From positions 1-42,612 of IMG/VR virus record IMGVR_UViG_3300020474_000034: DNA of 42,612 nt; one strand, given 5' to 3'. Below the pieces are notes generated by a model. The model made no database searches and was not told the origin of the DNA. It worked only from the letters and a program-made list of their open reading frames with translations. The translations under genes were made by a program, and so were the position numbers. This DNA comes from a virus. Shown piece after piece: positions 1 to 7,221 of the stretch (its first letter is position 1; every line of letters starts with the position of its first letter).

Positions 1-2
1 AA

Positions 3-923
3 ATAAGAAAATCATCTAAATTTGGTTCACTTAGATATCCAAATAAAGAAATACATAAAAACACAGATTATTTGCAAATAGATGTTTTACAATATAAACC
101 ATTAGGTCTTGACCTTACACAAAAAAATAATACGATAAGATCATTAAAAACATCTAAAGGAAATTATAATAAAAAAGAAGACATACTAGGATCAATACTT
201 TTACCAATACCACAAAATATTACGTCAACAAATTCTACGGGTTGGGGTGAAGATAGTATAAATCCATTTGCAGCATATGGTCTTGGACTTGTAAATGAGG
301 CGATTAATGCTAAGGAATTTTTCGGAGGAATAGTGGGAGCAATAGGAGGAGCCGTAGAAGGAGTGAAAGGACTAGTACAAAGTGGTGAAGCACAGCAAGT
401 ATCTAATGCATTTTTTGCTTCGAAGGCAGTAAATCTTTTAGGAGGAAATACTAGTTTTGAAGGAGTTTTAGCAAGATCAACAGGTCAAATCTTAAATCCA
501 AATAAAGAACTTTTATTTAATGGTGTAAAATTAAGAAGTTTTAATTTTTCCTTTAATCTTGCTCCGAGAAATGGTGATGAAGCAGAAATGGTGAAAAATA
601 TTATTAGAACTTTAAAAATAAGTATGTCACCATCAACAACAATCGAGAACGGAAATCAAACTGGTATATTTCTCCAGTCTCCAAATGTATTTCGATTAAA
701 GTACAAAACTGGAAGCAATAATCACCAATTCTTAAATAGTTTTGTTATTGCGGCACTTACAAATGTTCAGGTCAATTATACAGGTTCGGGAACTTATATG
801 ACATATGATGACGGATCCAAAACACCGGTTCATATGGTGATGCAATTATCATTCCAAGAACTAAGTCCAGTTTATGCAGAAGATTATGATACAGAAAGTG
901 GTAAAACAGGAGTAGGATACTAA
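3..923 (+). CDS. gp48: Baseplate tail-tube junction protein, gp48-like (5' partial)
   Basis: Structural protein at the top of the baseplate where the tail tube starts; gp48 and gp54 are related in T4-like phages and gp48 is the better fit here. The reading frame is open from the left edge, so the true start lies outside the window; a TTG at 72 is not a credible start because the upstream residues (RKSSKFGSLRYPNKEIHKNT) fit the family N-terminus. The C-terminal half (about residues 150-280 counting from position 72) carries the tube-fold pattern FNFSFNLAPRNGDEAEM, LQSPNVFRLKY and TGSGTYMTYDDG. gp53 follows after one base, the usual baseplate clustering. gp54 remains the alternative assignment. 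Confidence 0.75.
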   Translation: MRKSSKFGSLRYPNKEIHKNTDYLQIDVLQYKPLGLDLTQKNNTIRSLKTSKGNYNKKEDILGSILLPIPQNITSTNSTGWGEDSINPFAAYGLGLVNEAINAKEFFGGIVGAIGGAVEGVKGLVQSGEAQQVSNAFFASKAVNLLGGNTSFEGVLARSTGQILNPNKELLFNGVKLRSFNFSFNLAPRNGDEAEMVKNIIRTLKISMSPSTTIENGNQTGIFLQSPNVFRLKYKTGSNNHQFLNSFVIAALTNVQVNYTGSGTYMTYDDGSKTPVHMVMQLSFQELSPVYAEDYDTESGKTGVGY

Positions 924-924
924 A

Positions 925-1590
925 ATGGGTTATTTCAGAGAATTACCAGATGTAGAATATCAGTCATTTTTGTCTGATGCAATTTCATCACAAGATTACT
1001 TAAAAGTCAAAAACTTATTCAGAAGAAATAAGTTGCGTGATGATTTACAAAATGTTTTTACACTCTTCAATAAGTATGAAATCGTAGAAGGTGCCAGACC
1101 TGATACAGTTGCTGAAGAGTTTTATGGTAAGGCAGATTTAGATTGGGTAGTCTTAATGACTGCCGGTATTATTAATGTAAGAGATGAATGGCCTTTATCT
1201 AATTACCAATTATATAACTATGCAGAAAATAAGTATGGTGTAGAGAACTTAAATGATATCAATCATTATGTTACTAGAGAAATCAAAGATTCTAATGGTA
1301 GGTTAATTCTTCCGGAAGGTAAAGATGTCAATGAAGACTTTACTTTAAATTATAGTGATAATGGTACTAAAGTTTCTGTATCTGGTATTTCAGTGAGAAG
1401 AGGAGTATCAAACTGGGAATATGAAACAATTAAGAACAATAAAAAATCCTCGATTTATTTACTAAAGCAAGGATATTTACAACAATTTTTAAATGATATG
1501 AGAGAGATTATGATTTATGGTTTATCCTCAGAGTATGTGAACGAATCACTGATTAGAACTGAGAATACCAAAGTCACAATCTCTAACTAA
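925..1590 (+). CDS. gp53: Baseplate wedge subunit gp53
   Basis: Component of the baseplate wedge that joins wedges around the hub. The protein has 221 residues, slightly longer than T4 gp53 (about 196). The N-terminus MGYFRELPDVEYQSFL and the block YEIVEGARPDTVAEEFYGKA followed by LDWVVLMTAGI are characteristic of cyanophage gp53; the block is LysM-like. It starts one base after the gp48 stop, so the two are probably translationally linked. It ends one base before the stop of the convergent gp32 gene, leaving no room for a separate terminator between the strands. As a structural gene it should be expressed late. Confidence 0.9.
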   Translation: MGYFRELPDVEYQSFLSDAISSQDYLKVKNLFRRNKLRDDLQNVFTLFNKYEIVEGARPDTVAEEFYGKADLDWVVLMTAGIINVRDEWPLSNYQLYNYAENKYGVENLNDINHYVTREIKDSNGRLILPEGKDVNEDFTLNYSDNGTKVSVSGISVRRGVSNWEYETIKNNKKSSIYLLKQGYLQQFLNDMREIMIYGLSSEYVNESLIRTENTKVTISN

Positions 1591-1591
1591 C

Positions 1592-2518
1592 TCAGTCTTC
1601 TGTGAGTTTGGAAAACCTAGCGAGTATATCATCATCTTCATCATCATTAGAAGACAACTTTGCCATGAACGGTGATGAACTGGTTGTAGTGGAATCTACA
1701 GATGGTGATTCTGCACGATTCTGTTGACGGAACTCTTCTTCCTGTTCAACAGTCTCTTGATCTTGGAACTTAGTCGTTCCTTTGAGTCCGAGAACATAAT
1801 CAAGACGCTTCTTCAGATCATCATAGGACTTGAATTGATCTGGAGCAACAAACTCTTCGAGAGAATACTCTTTCTTCCAGATTGCTTCCATTGCTTCGTC
1901 ATCTTCCAGAAGTGCATCCTGACGGGCAAACTCTGAAGAATCATAATTACGATAACCAGCAACATTCTTTGCCTTCAGTTTGAAGTTAGCACCCTGCCAG
2001 AAGTCAAATGGATCAATTGCTTCCTCGTCCTCAAACTCAGGTTGCATTGCGGCAGTAATCTTATCAAAGATTTTCTTACCGAACTTATACAAGAATACTT
2101 GACCTTCATTCTCAGGATTAGCAGGATCCTTGACGACATAGATGTTTGCAACATAAGTCAGTTTACGTTTCTGCTTACGTGCTTGATCCTTACCAGAATC
2201 GGTGCCGTTATTCCACAGCATCGTATTGTATTCTGACATTGGGTCTTTCTGATTCAGAGTTGTCAGAGAGTTCTCAATATACCATCCACCAGGACCTTGG
2301 AATGCATGGGAATAGAGTTTGACGAATGGAAGGTCTTCACCTTCAGGAGCAGGAAGGAAACGAATAACGGCATAACCATTACCTCCTTTATCACATTCTA
2401 GTTTCCAGAGACGTTCATCTCCTGAACTACCTGCATTATTCATTTTTTCGACTTCTTTGACTAGTTTTTGTGTCAAAGAACCAAGTTTGGATTGCTTTTT
2501 AAGATCAGCAAAAGACAT
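1592..2518 (-). CDS. gp32: Single-stranded DNA-binding protein gp32
   Basis: Cooperative ssDNA-binding protein of phage replication, recombination and repair. The 308 residues show the family order: basic N-terminal cooperativity segment (FADLKKQSKLGSLTQKLVKE), central OB-fold core (WKLECDKGGNGYAVIRFLPAP, GPGGWYIENS, RKQKRKLTYVANIYVVKDPANPE), and an acidic Ser/Thr-rich tail ending SSNDDEDDDILARFSKLTED, which in T4 recruits partners such as gp59. Only one Cys is present in the core, so the T4 zinc site (one His, three Cys) is absent. A consensus sigma70 promoter at 2564-2592 lies directly upstream. It is last in the minus-strand operon holding gp59 and gp33. Confidence 0.95.
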   Translation of the reverse strand: MSFADLKKQSKLGSLTQKLVKEVEKMNNAGSSGDERLWKLECDKGGNGYAVIRFLPAPEGEDLPFVKLYSHAFQGPGGWYIENSLTTLNQKDPMSEYNTMLWNNGTDSGKDQARKQKRKLTYVANIYVVKDPANPENEGQVFLYKFGKKIFDKITAAMQPEFEDEEAIDPFDFWQGANFKLKAKNVAGYRNYDSSEFARQDALLEDDEAMEAIWKKEYSLEEFVAPDQFKSYDDLKKRLDYVLGLKGTTKFQDQETVEQEEEFRQQNRAESPSVDSTTTSSSPFMAKLSSNDDEDDDILARFSKLTED

Positions 2519-2563
2519 TTAGATTACCTTAGATTAATTTGGATTTTTTGGATTTACTTAGAT

Positions 2564-2592
2564 ATTATAACAAATAGAGACTTAATTGTCAA
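2564..2592 (-). promoter_or_regulatory. Consensus sigma70 promoter for gp32
   Basis: On the minus strand TTGACA (2587-2592) and TATAAT (2564-2569) are separated by exactly 17 bases, a perfect match to the host housekeeping promoter and hence an early-type phage promoter. The gp32 ATG (2518) lies about 45 bases downstream of the -10. The -35 contains the TGA stop codon of the upstream gene (2589-2921), so this promoter gives gp32 its own transcription inside the operon. Confidence 0.9.
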
Positions 2593-2921
2593 TCTTCGAT
2601 ATAATCTTTGAGATACTTTATCGTTGCATTCATATCACCGAATAAAGTCAACATATCAGTTTCTGGAGAAAACCCCATTGATGAAACTGATTTGCGTAAA
2701 TTATCTTTCATTTCGATGGCTTTTGGGTCATCAGAAAGAGATAATCTTGTATACATTACTTGCTGTTTTTCAAGCAAGGATGAAAGTATTTCAACGTGCT
2801 CAAGTTTTTGTTCACGGGACATATTTCCGAAAGAAATAAAACTCTCGTAGATTTTTTCTTGCATTTCATTAATTTCACTCAGTTCTTCCTGAATGATTTC
2901 AGAATCAAAAAAGTCACTCAT
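2589..2921 (-). CDS. DUF1825-like small protein
   Basis: 110-residue acidic helical protein of unknown function. Its N-terminus (FFDSEIIQEEL), the middle segment MSREQKLEHVEILSSLLEKQ followed by a [KR]x[FL]xLSDD-type motif (TRLSLSDDPKA) and the C-terminal FSPETDML resemble the cyanobacterial family DUF1825, from memory of that family. It is encoded between gp59 and gp32; its ATG overlaps the gp59 stop by 8 bases (ATGAGTGA), indicating coupling. Context suggests a role in replication or late transcription, and a host origin is plausible, but neither is shown. Its TGA stop lies within the -35 box of the gp32 promoter. Confidence 0.7.
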   Translation of the reverse strand: MSDFFDSEIIQEELSEINEMQEKIYESFISFGNMSREQKLEHVEILSSLLEKQQVMYTRLSLSDDPKAIEMKDNLRKSVSSMGFSPETDMLTLFGDMNATIKYLKDYIED

Positions 2922-3510
2922 TTACAATGTCCCGCAAAATCTTCTTAAACTTGAATACATCAATATTTAGAAAGGGAGAATATTTTTGTAGTTTTAAACT
3001 GACGGTTTCCCATACAGGATCTTTCAGTTCTTTATCAAACTTCTTTCTGAATGAGAATATTCTATCATAGATTACAAAAGTTTCAAGACTTATGTCCCCA
3101 CCAAGAAATCTTTTTAAGATTATTGGATGACCTTTCGAACAACTGAATAGATTTTCTAATTCGTTGTTCGAGAGTAATTCGTTGCTTTGTTCTTTGAACA
3201 AGTAAGTCAAACTCTGTTGCCTCTTTGTCCAATTCAAATAAGTCCTTTCTCCAGAACTGATAATTTCTCCAATCCATAAATTTTGTGGGTTGTCTGCGTA
3301 TGCGAAATTAGATACAAGAAATTTTACAACTTCTTCGTCATTATATTTACGGGAAGTTTTTTCAAACCAATACTTGTCTCTTCTTTTATTGAATGAAGAG
3401 ACACTTGCACGGGTCTTCGCACCATATCGGAAGAAGTCGTATTTTGGATTTGTAAAATGATTTTTGAGTGACAAATAATGTTGGTAGGTATCAAATGGGG
3501 TCACTTTCAT
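2914..3510 (-). CDS. gp59: Loader of DNA helicase gp59
   Basis: Loads the replicative helicase gp41 onto gp32-coated forked DNA. The 198 residues are close to T4 gp59 (217). Recognisable family features are the N-terminal fork-binding segment HFTNPKYDFFRYG, the block KRRDKYWFEKTSRKYND (T4 has RRDKYFFQK at the same place), LVSNF, IGEIISSGER and the C-terminal ISLETFVIYDRI and LKLQKYSPFLNID. The start codon overlaps the gp33 stop (ATGA), and the gene overlaps the following DUF1825-like gene. The gp33-gp59-gp32 grouping resembles the 32-59-33 neighbourhood of T4 itself. Confidence 0.9.
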   Translation of the reverse strand: MKVTPFDTYQHYLSLKNHFTNPKYDFFRYGAKTRASVSSFNKRRDKYWFEKTSRKYNDEEVVKFLVSNFAYADNPQNLWIGEIISSGERTYLNWTKRQQSLTYLFKEQSNELLSNNELENLFSCSKGHPIILKRFLGGDISLETFVIYDRIFSFRKKFDKELKDPVWETVSLKLQKYSPFLNIDVFKFKKILRDIVNE

Positions 3511-3767
3511 ATAGGCAATTTTGCTTTCGAAGTTGCTTTCATAAAATTAAGTCTCGTAGCATCCCACTTTAGTTTTTCTTTCAGTGGTTTCGATACAAGT
3601 TTTGTCACTGATTCTACTTCAAGTTCATTAAGTTCACAGTAGTGAACAATTGCATCAATATAATTAATTTTCTCTTCTGCAACAATCTTTTCAATCTCTA
3701 ATGCAAACCTAGATGGTGTTAGAAATTTACTTGCAATTGCTTTTTCTAATTCCTTATTCGGTTCCAT
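3507..3767 (-). CDS. gp33: Late promoter transcription accessory protein gp33
   Basis: Co-activator that links the sliding clamp to host RNA polymerase carrying the phage late sigma factor. The assignment comes from the core IEKIVAEEKINYIDAI followed by a CELNELEVESVTKLV segment, which lines up with T4 gp33 (IEKMVEE...YLEATTAFLEEN). The frame stays open upstream to 3872, but that extension would overlap the nuclease gene by more than 100 bases and has a low-complexity Ser/Thr/Asn composition. The ATG at 3767 (MEPNKELEKAI) overlaps the nuclease gene by only 14 bases and gives 86 residues, so I prefer it. Stop and gp59 start overlap as ATGA. Confidence 0.8.
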   Translation of the reverse strand: MEPNKELEKAIASKFLTPSRFALEIEKIVAEEKINYIDAIVHYCELNELEVESVTKLVSKPLKEKLKWDATRLNFMKATSKAKLPI

Positions 3768-4434
3768 AGAGTTCCAATTTATCTGTAACAAACTTTCTAA
3801 TGTATTCGACAAGAAGTTTGATGTACTTTGATTTGTCTCTTTCTTCGTAGACGACGCATTCTCCATTTTCACAAGCCATAATAATTACAAATTTTTTGAC
3901 TGGTATTCCAGTCATTTCATACAACATGCATCCATATCCTGCACATTGAACAAAATAGTTTTCGATCCAACTTCTTGGTTTCGGTTTTTTAGAAGTCTTA
4001 AAGTCAATTATTGCTAATTCACCCTCGTATTCTGCAATACAATCGACGGTTCCAGCAATACCTAACTGCTTACTATATAGGGAAGTTTCTAGAGCATGAA
4101 TATTATCAATATTCTTTAAAGTACCCTTAGAAATCTTAAATAAGAATTCTGAAATAGGACGAACTTTTGGAAGTTCTTCATTTTTTAGATGATACTCTAC
4201 AAGAGTATGCATATCTGTTCCACGACCAGTCGCAGCCTTTGTGACTCGATTTGCTTCTTCATCACCAACTCTTTTTCTCCATTTTACAAAAGTCTCCTTA
4301 TTAAAATGACTAGTCACCGAAGTGATAGAAACTAGTTTTAAGAGTTGTTTTTCCTCAGGAACAGAATAATATCTGACTCCATCAATAGTCTCCCTCTCAA
4401 GAGTAGGGAGACTCAAATCAACATGATTAAACAT
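3754..4434 (-). CDS. PD-(D/E)XK exonuclease (MGME1/RecB-like)
   Basis: Predicted metal-dependent DNA exonuclease of the PD-(D/E)XK superfamily, close to the MGME1-like or RecB-like nucleases common in cyanophages. Seen in 226 residues: early helix motif GTDMH (72-76), Glu in ALETSLYS (about 116), GTVDCIAEYEG with Asp131, AIIDFKTSKKPK with Asp144 and Lys146 (the DxK of the active site), and a downstream VQCAGYGCM helix that fits motif IV. It is the second gene of the operon: its ATG overlaps the phoH stop (TAATG), and its 3' end overlaps the gp33 start. Likely role in recombination or in degrading host DNA. Confidence 0.85.
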   Translation of the reverse strand: MFNHVDLSLPTLERETIDGVRYYSVPEEKQLLKLVSITSVTSHFNKETFVKWRKRVGDEEANRVTKAATGRGTDMHTLVEYHLKNEELPKVRPISEFLFKISKGTLKNIDNIHALETSLYSKQLGIAGTVDCIAEYEGELAIIDFKTSKKPKPRSWIENYFVQCAGYGCMLYEMTGIPVKKFVIIMACENGECVVYEERDKSKYIKLLVEYIRKFVTDKLELYGTE

Positions 4435-5195
4435 TAAAAACCTGATTCCATTTTTGCTGTAATGTATTCCTTAACAAGACCTGAACGAACAATGTCATCA
4501 ATACCAAACTCAATTATATCAAAAGAAGGCATTTTACGCAAGATGTTCATAAAGTCAACAATACCATTCCTTTCGTTTGCCTTATTTAAATCTGATTGAC
4601 GAGCATCTCCACAGAAACAAATTCTGGTATTCTCACCAACACGAGTGATAATACTATCAAGTTCATGAAAATTCAAGTTCTGAAATTCATCAACAATCAC
4701 AATCGAATTATCAAGTGTTGTTCCACGAAGAAATGATGTGCTCCAAAATTTAATTGATTCCTGTGATTTAAGATTACCATACAACATCTCAAAATCAGCA
4801 TCACTTGGCATCTGGAACATATACTTTACCATATTCTTATATGGTATTTGATAGATGTCTGCCTTATCTTCATGGGAACCAGGAAGAAACCCAATCTCTC
4901 TAGTTGCTACAAGAGACCTCACAAGGTATATTCTCTCATAAGGTGTATTCTCGTCTAATACATCTTTAAGTGCATTAAAGAGGGTTATGAAGGTCTTTCC
5001 TGTGCCTGCACAACCATATGCAACTAAATGCTTTCCTTCCTTATAAGAATCAAATAATCTTTTTTGATTATCATTAAGTGGGTCTATATCCACTAAGTAT
5101 GAAGAACTTAATGGTTTCTTTCTTTTCATCTGCTTTGTCGTAAGACCAACTCCAATGGGTTGATCATTTGCAGATGCTCTTTTTCTTCTTGCCAT
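4434..5195 (-). CDS. phoH: PhoH-like ATPase
   Basis: P-loop ATPase of the PhoH family, widespread in marine phages; its role during infection is unresolved, with links to phosphate stress or RNA metabolism suggested. The 253 residues contain Walker A GCAGTGKT (61-68), the Arg-containing segment IYLVRSLVATREIGFLPGS, Walker B IVIVDE (165-170) followed by FQN, and the sensor-like ICFCGDARQSDL. The N-terminus is basic (MARRKRASAN...KQMKRKK). Both ends are coupled to neighbours by TAATG overlaps (5195 with the FmdB-like gene, 4434 with the nuclease). No Pho box was recognised upstream. Confidence 0.93.
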   Translation of the reverse strand: MARRKRASANDQPIGVGLTTKQMKRKKPLSSSYLVDIDPLNDNQKRLFDSYKEGKHLVAYGCAGTGKTFITLFNALKDVLDENTPYERIYLVRSLVATREIGFLPGSHEDKADIYQIPYKNMVKYMFQMPSDADFEMLYGNLKSQESIKFWSTSFLRGTTLDNSIVIVDEFQNLNFHELDSIITRVGENTRICFCGDARQSDLNKANERNGIVDFMNILRKMPSFDIIEFGIDDIVRSGLVKEYITAKMESGF

Positions 5196-5443
5196 TAGAT
5201 TTTAGTTACTTTAGAACCTGGTGCTTTTGATGCCTTATTTAAAACCTCATTCCATCCAGGATTTCTTGCGACTAATTTATCCCTCCATTCACCAACTTCT
5301 GCTGGTTTAGGACAAGTAGATGGATCTGACCAATCACGAATCCAATCACTATTCTCTTCGCACCATTTTGGCCATTCATGAACACTCAGAACGACTTCCT
5401 TTTGTTCACCAGTTTCTTTATTAATAATCGGATATGTTGCCAT
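5195..5443 (-). CDS. FmdB-like small protein without zinc cysteines
   Basis: 82-residue protein whose opening MATYPIINKETGEQKEVV and closing NPGWNEVLNKASKAPGSKV follow the pattern of FmdB-type zinc-ribbon small proteins frequent in marine phages. The ribbon Cys pairs are missing: the only cysteines are in KWCEEN and STCPKP, so metal binding is doubtful. It is rich in Trp. It is the first gene of the phoH operon, and its stop overlaps the phoH start as TAATG. A CTAAATA element lies about 20 bases before its ATG. Function unknown; it may simply be coexpressed with PhoH. Confidence 0.7.
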   Translation of the reverse strand: MATYPIINKETGEQKEVVLSVHEWPKWCEENSDWIRDWSDPSTCPKPAEVGEWRDKLVARNPGWNEVLNKASKAPGSKVTKI

Positions 5444-5464
5444 GTTATCAATTCAATATAAAAA

Positions 5465-5471
5465 TATTTAG
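5465..5471 (-). promoter_or_regulatory. Late-type promoter element CTAAATA
   Basis: CTAAATA on the minus strand, about 20 bases upstream of the ATG at 5443. It resembles the TATAAATA late promoter of T4 and the ATAAATA-type late element of cyanophages. It overlaps the TAA stop of thyX. It would drive the phoH-to-gp32 operon late. Confidence 0.55.
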
Positions 5472-6103
5472 ATCCATTCCAGTGCTTCTGCTACTGTTGG
5501 AAATTGTTCTACAAAAACATTCTTACATGCTTCTGCAATGTCCATATGCTCTTTTTGAGTTCCATGAGCAGAACGCAAATCAATATAATGAATCCAAGAA
5601 CGACAAGAACCACTCATATAAAGTCTTGTAGGAGTTGCTAAAGGAAGGACAAATCTTGCACATTCTTTTGCAATACCCTCATCAAGCATTGTCTGATACA
5701 ATGCCATTGCATCTCTAAAGTGATCTTGCATCAACATTTCATACTTCTGTTGGACAAAGGGATCAATATCATCAATAGAATTCTGACGATTTTTTGTGTC
5801 TTGACGACGAAGTTCTGGTAGGGGAATCTTCTCACTAAGCAGAGAACTATCAGCATACCGTTGTGAAAATTCTTGAAATGTAAAACTCCGATGACGCAAA
5901 ATTTGAGCTGCGAGTCCTCTTGTGGTCTCAATTTCAAGAGTCATGAATGATTGCTCAAAGACACTCCAATGTTGATGTTTTACACAATACTTAAGAAGAC
6001 CAGCAACCTTTGGATTCTCTTGATTAGAAGGATTTGACACTCGTGCCACATATCCCATCATTTTTTCAGCATCAGGTGTAATACTGATTAATTTTACATT
6101 CAT
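5468..6103 (-). CDS. thyX: FAD-dependent thymidylate synthase ThyX
   Basis: Methylates dUMP to dTMP using FAD, NADPH and methylenetetrahydrofolate, supplying thymidine for phage DNA. The 211 residues carry the signature RHRxxSxxxxSxR as RHRSFTFQEFSQR (70-82), plus the N-terminal VARVSNP segment and the C-terminal YIDLRSAHGTQKEH region holding the conserved Arg that binds dUMP. This is the ThyX type, not the T4 Td (ThyA) type. The ATG overlaps the stop of the preceding small gene (ATGA). Its neighbour across the operon boundary is the phoH cluster. Confidence 0.96.
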   Translation of the reverse strand: MNVKLISITPDAEKMMGYVARVSNPSNQENPKVAGLLKYCVKHQHWSVFEQSFMTLEIETTRGLAAQILRHRSFTFQEFSQRYADSSLLSEKIPLPELRRQDTKNRQNSIDDIDPFVQQKYEMLMQDHFRDAMALYQTMLDEGIAKECARFVLPLATPTRLYMSGSCRSWIHYIDLRSAHGTQKEHMDIAEACKNVFVEQFPTVAEALEWI

Positions 6104-6270
6104 GCTCCAAATCCTTTTGAGTTATTTTTATCTATATCAGCAATTTGTTGTTTTACCGAACGCAATTGTGATTTCATTTCTCTGATGTTTTCTTCACTGT
6201 AGAGGTAATCTTTCTCTATCAGCCTTTCAAGCAATTTTACCAGTTCTTTTGCTTTTTTTGTTTCAGTCAT
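6100..6270 (-). CDS. Hypothetical coiled-coil protein
   Basis: 56-residue charged helical protein (MTETKKAKELVKLLERLIEK... ending DIDKNNSKGFGA) with heptad-like Leu/Ile spacing, probably a short coiled coil. The frame extends upstream to 6312, but the ATG at 6270 overlaps the TGA stop of the 53-codon gene before it (ATGACTGA), which argues for this start. Its own stop overlaps the thyX ATG. I do not recognise a family. It sits in a chain of translationally coupled small genes that ends in thyX. Confidence 0.6.
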   Translation of the reverse strand: MTETKKAKELVKLLERLIEKDYLYSEENIREMKSQLRSVKQQIADIDKNNSKGFGA

Positions 6271-6424
6271 TTTCTTCCTCAAAGACTTCATCGTAATCTT
6301 CAATATATCCACTATTTGGGATATAGTCTACCTTATCATCTCTATCAGAATTTACTTCTGCCTTTAGAGAATCTAAAAGAAGTTCTAAATTACGAATAAT
6401 CAAATTAACTCTTTCTTTTTCCAT
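6263..6424 (-). CDS. Hypothetical 53-residue acidic protein
   Basis: Short frame starting MEKERVNLIIRNLELLLDSL and ending DYDEVFEEEND. The N-terminal half is predicted helix with Leu/Ile faces; the C-terminal half is strongly acidic. The TGA stop overlaps the next start (ATGACTGA), and a sigma70 promoter (TTGATC, 16 bases, TATAAT) is placed immediately upstream at 6446-6473; both support it being real despite its length. No family recognised. Confidence 0.6.
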   Translation of the reverse strand: MEKERVNLIIRNLELLLDSLKAEVNSDRDDKVDYIPNSGYIEDYDEVFEEEND

Positions 6425-6445
6425 ATACCACATTACTTCGATGTC

Positions 6446-6473
6446 ATTATAGCATAAAAGAAGTATCGATCAA
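6446..6473 (-). promoter_or_regulatory. Sigma70 promoter for the thyX small-gene operon
   Basis: Minus strand TTGATC (6468-6473), 16-base spacer, TATAAT (6446-6451), preceded by ATGC. The first ATG downstream is 6424. The TGA stop codon of the 80-residue gene (6470-6712) is part of the -35 box. Confidence 0.75.
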
Positions 6474-6712
6474 CGACCCATGTCTTCTCCCCCTTCCCAA
6501 CTTTTATTATTGTCACTTTCATATTTCCGACCCATATCAAATAACATCTGATACACTCCCATATTCTCTATTACTAAAGACGAAGGGGTACGGAATATAG
6601 TATGCGGCCCAATAGATTTTCTAACTAAATCTATATTCAATGGATGAACTAAAGAAAATTTATAACGTTTAGCACAATAATAATACTCTTCACAATACTC
6701 CCTGTCCATCAT
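6470..6712 (-). CDS. Hypothetical protein
   Basis: 80-residue protein beginning MMDREYCEEYYYCAKRYKFS and ending SWEGGEDMGR; the second Met could be the true start. It is Tyr-rich near the N-terminus with two Cys about seven residues apart. No family recognised. A terminator hairpin with a TATAAT downstream of it (6732-6767) lies just before it, so it probably starts its own early transcript. Its stop codon lies inside the -35 box of the next promoter. Confidence 0.55.
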   Translation of the reverse strand: MMDREYCEEYYYCAKRYKFSLVHPLNIDLVRKSIGPHTIFRTPSSLVIENMGVYQMLFDMGRKYESDNNKSWEGGEDMGR

Positions 6713-6731
6713 TTTTTCTATCTCAAATTTT

Positions 6732-6737
6732 ATTATA
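6732..6737 (-). promoter_or_regulatory. -10 box after terminator hairpin
   Basis: TATAAT on the minus strand, 20 bases before the ATG at 6712, immediately after a hairpin and T-run. The best -35 candidate, TCGCAA in the hairpin loop at an 18-base spacing, matches only three of six bases. This is the weakest member of the terminator-promoter set in this window. Confidence 0.5.
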
Positions 6738-6741
6738 GCAT

Positions 6742-6767
6742 AAAAAAAGAGGGTCTTGCGACCCCCT
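6742..6767 (-). terminator. Rho-independent terminator
   Basis: Minus strand stem AGGGGGTC / GACCCTCT closing a GCAA tetraloop (stem 6760-6767 and 6748-6755), followed by a run of seven T. It lies 20 bases after the stop of the DUF4278-like gene. Confidence 0.85.
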
Positions 6768-6787
6768 GACAGTTTAACGTAAGTGAA

Positions 6788-6955
6788 TCACTTTTCGTAG
6801 ATACGACCACGATAACAGAATGTACCGTGTGTTTCTTTTGACTCTACACAACGAGTATCATACTCAACACCACGATATGAGGTGTGAGAAATTTGTGCGT
6901 TATGTAGTGCAGATGCTTTGTTGATCTGCCTTTTAATCATTTGAAGTGTGTTCAT
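6788..6955 (-). CDS. DUF4278-like small protein
   Basis: 55-residue protein beginning MNTLQMIKRQINKASALHNA. It holds two YRG units: YRGVEYDTRC and, at the end, CYRGRIYEK. That paired YRGxxY pattern is typical of DUF4278 proteins found in cyanobacteria and their phages; the function is unknown. A good ribosome-binding site (AGGAG, seven bases before ATG) fixes the start. It is followed by a strong terminator and preceded by another small gene under a consensus early promoter, so it is probably made early. Confidence 0.75.
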   Translation of the reverse strand: MNTLQMIKRQINKASALHNAQISHTSYRGVEYDTRCVESKETHGTFCYRGRIYEK

Positions 6956-6996
6956 TTGTTTACTCCTAAAGTAATTGGATTTTTAGGCCCGTTCCT

Positions 6997-7158
6997 TTAG
7001 TCGTTTGCGTCCCAGTAACAATTAGGATTTGACTCCTTCATTATCTCAACCAACTCAATCTTAAGAGAATTAGTAATGTTTTCATTTGCCTGCATTCGCA
7101 GTATGATAGCATCAGTTTCCTGACAAGTGAGGGTTGTGAACAATAATAGTTCTAACAT
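6997..7158 (-). CDS. Hypothetical 53-residue protein
   Basis: Short frame beginning MLELLLFTTLTCQETDAIIL and ending PNCYWDAND. Hydrophobic N-terminus, then a helical region, then a C-terminal CYWDAND motif that I associate with small conserved cyanophage proteins. It is the first gene after the perfect sigma70 promoter at 7222-7250, with about 40 bases between it and the DUF4278-like gene. Function unknown. Confidence 0.6.
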   Translation of the reverse strand: MLELLLFTTLTCQETDAIILRMQANENITNSLKIELVEIMKESNPNCYWDAND

Positions 7159-7221
7159 GGGATGAACGCTCCGTTCCGCGACTTACTTGCGTCAGAGTCT
7201 CCTCTGATGAACGATAGGTCT

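Noticed and set aside
1589-1608. Hairpin between gp53 and gp32 (AACTCA/TGAGTT)
   Set aside because: Only six pairs, no T-run on either strand and it lies in the gp32 coding end; not strong enough to call a terminator.
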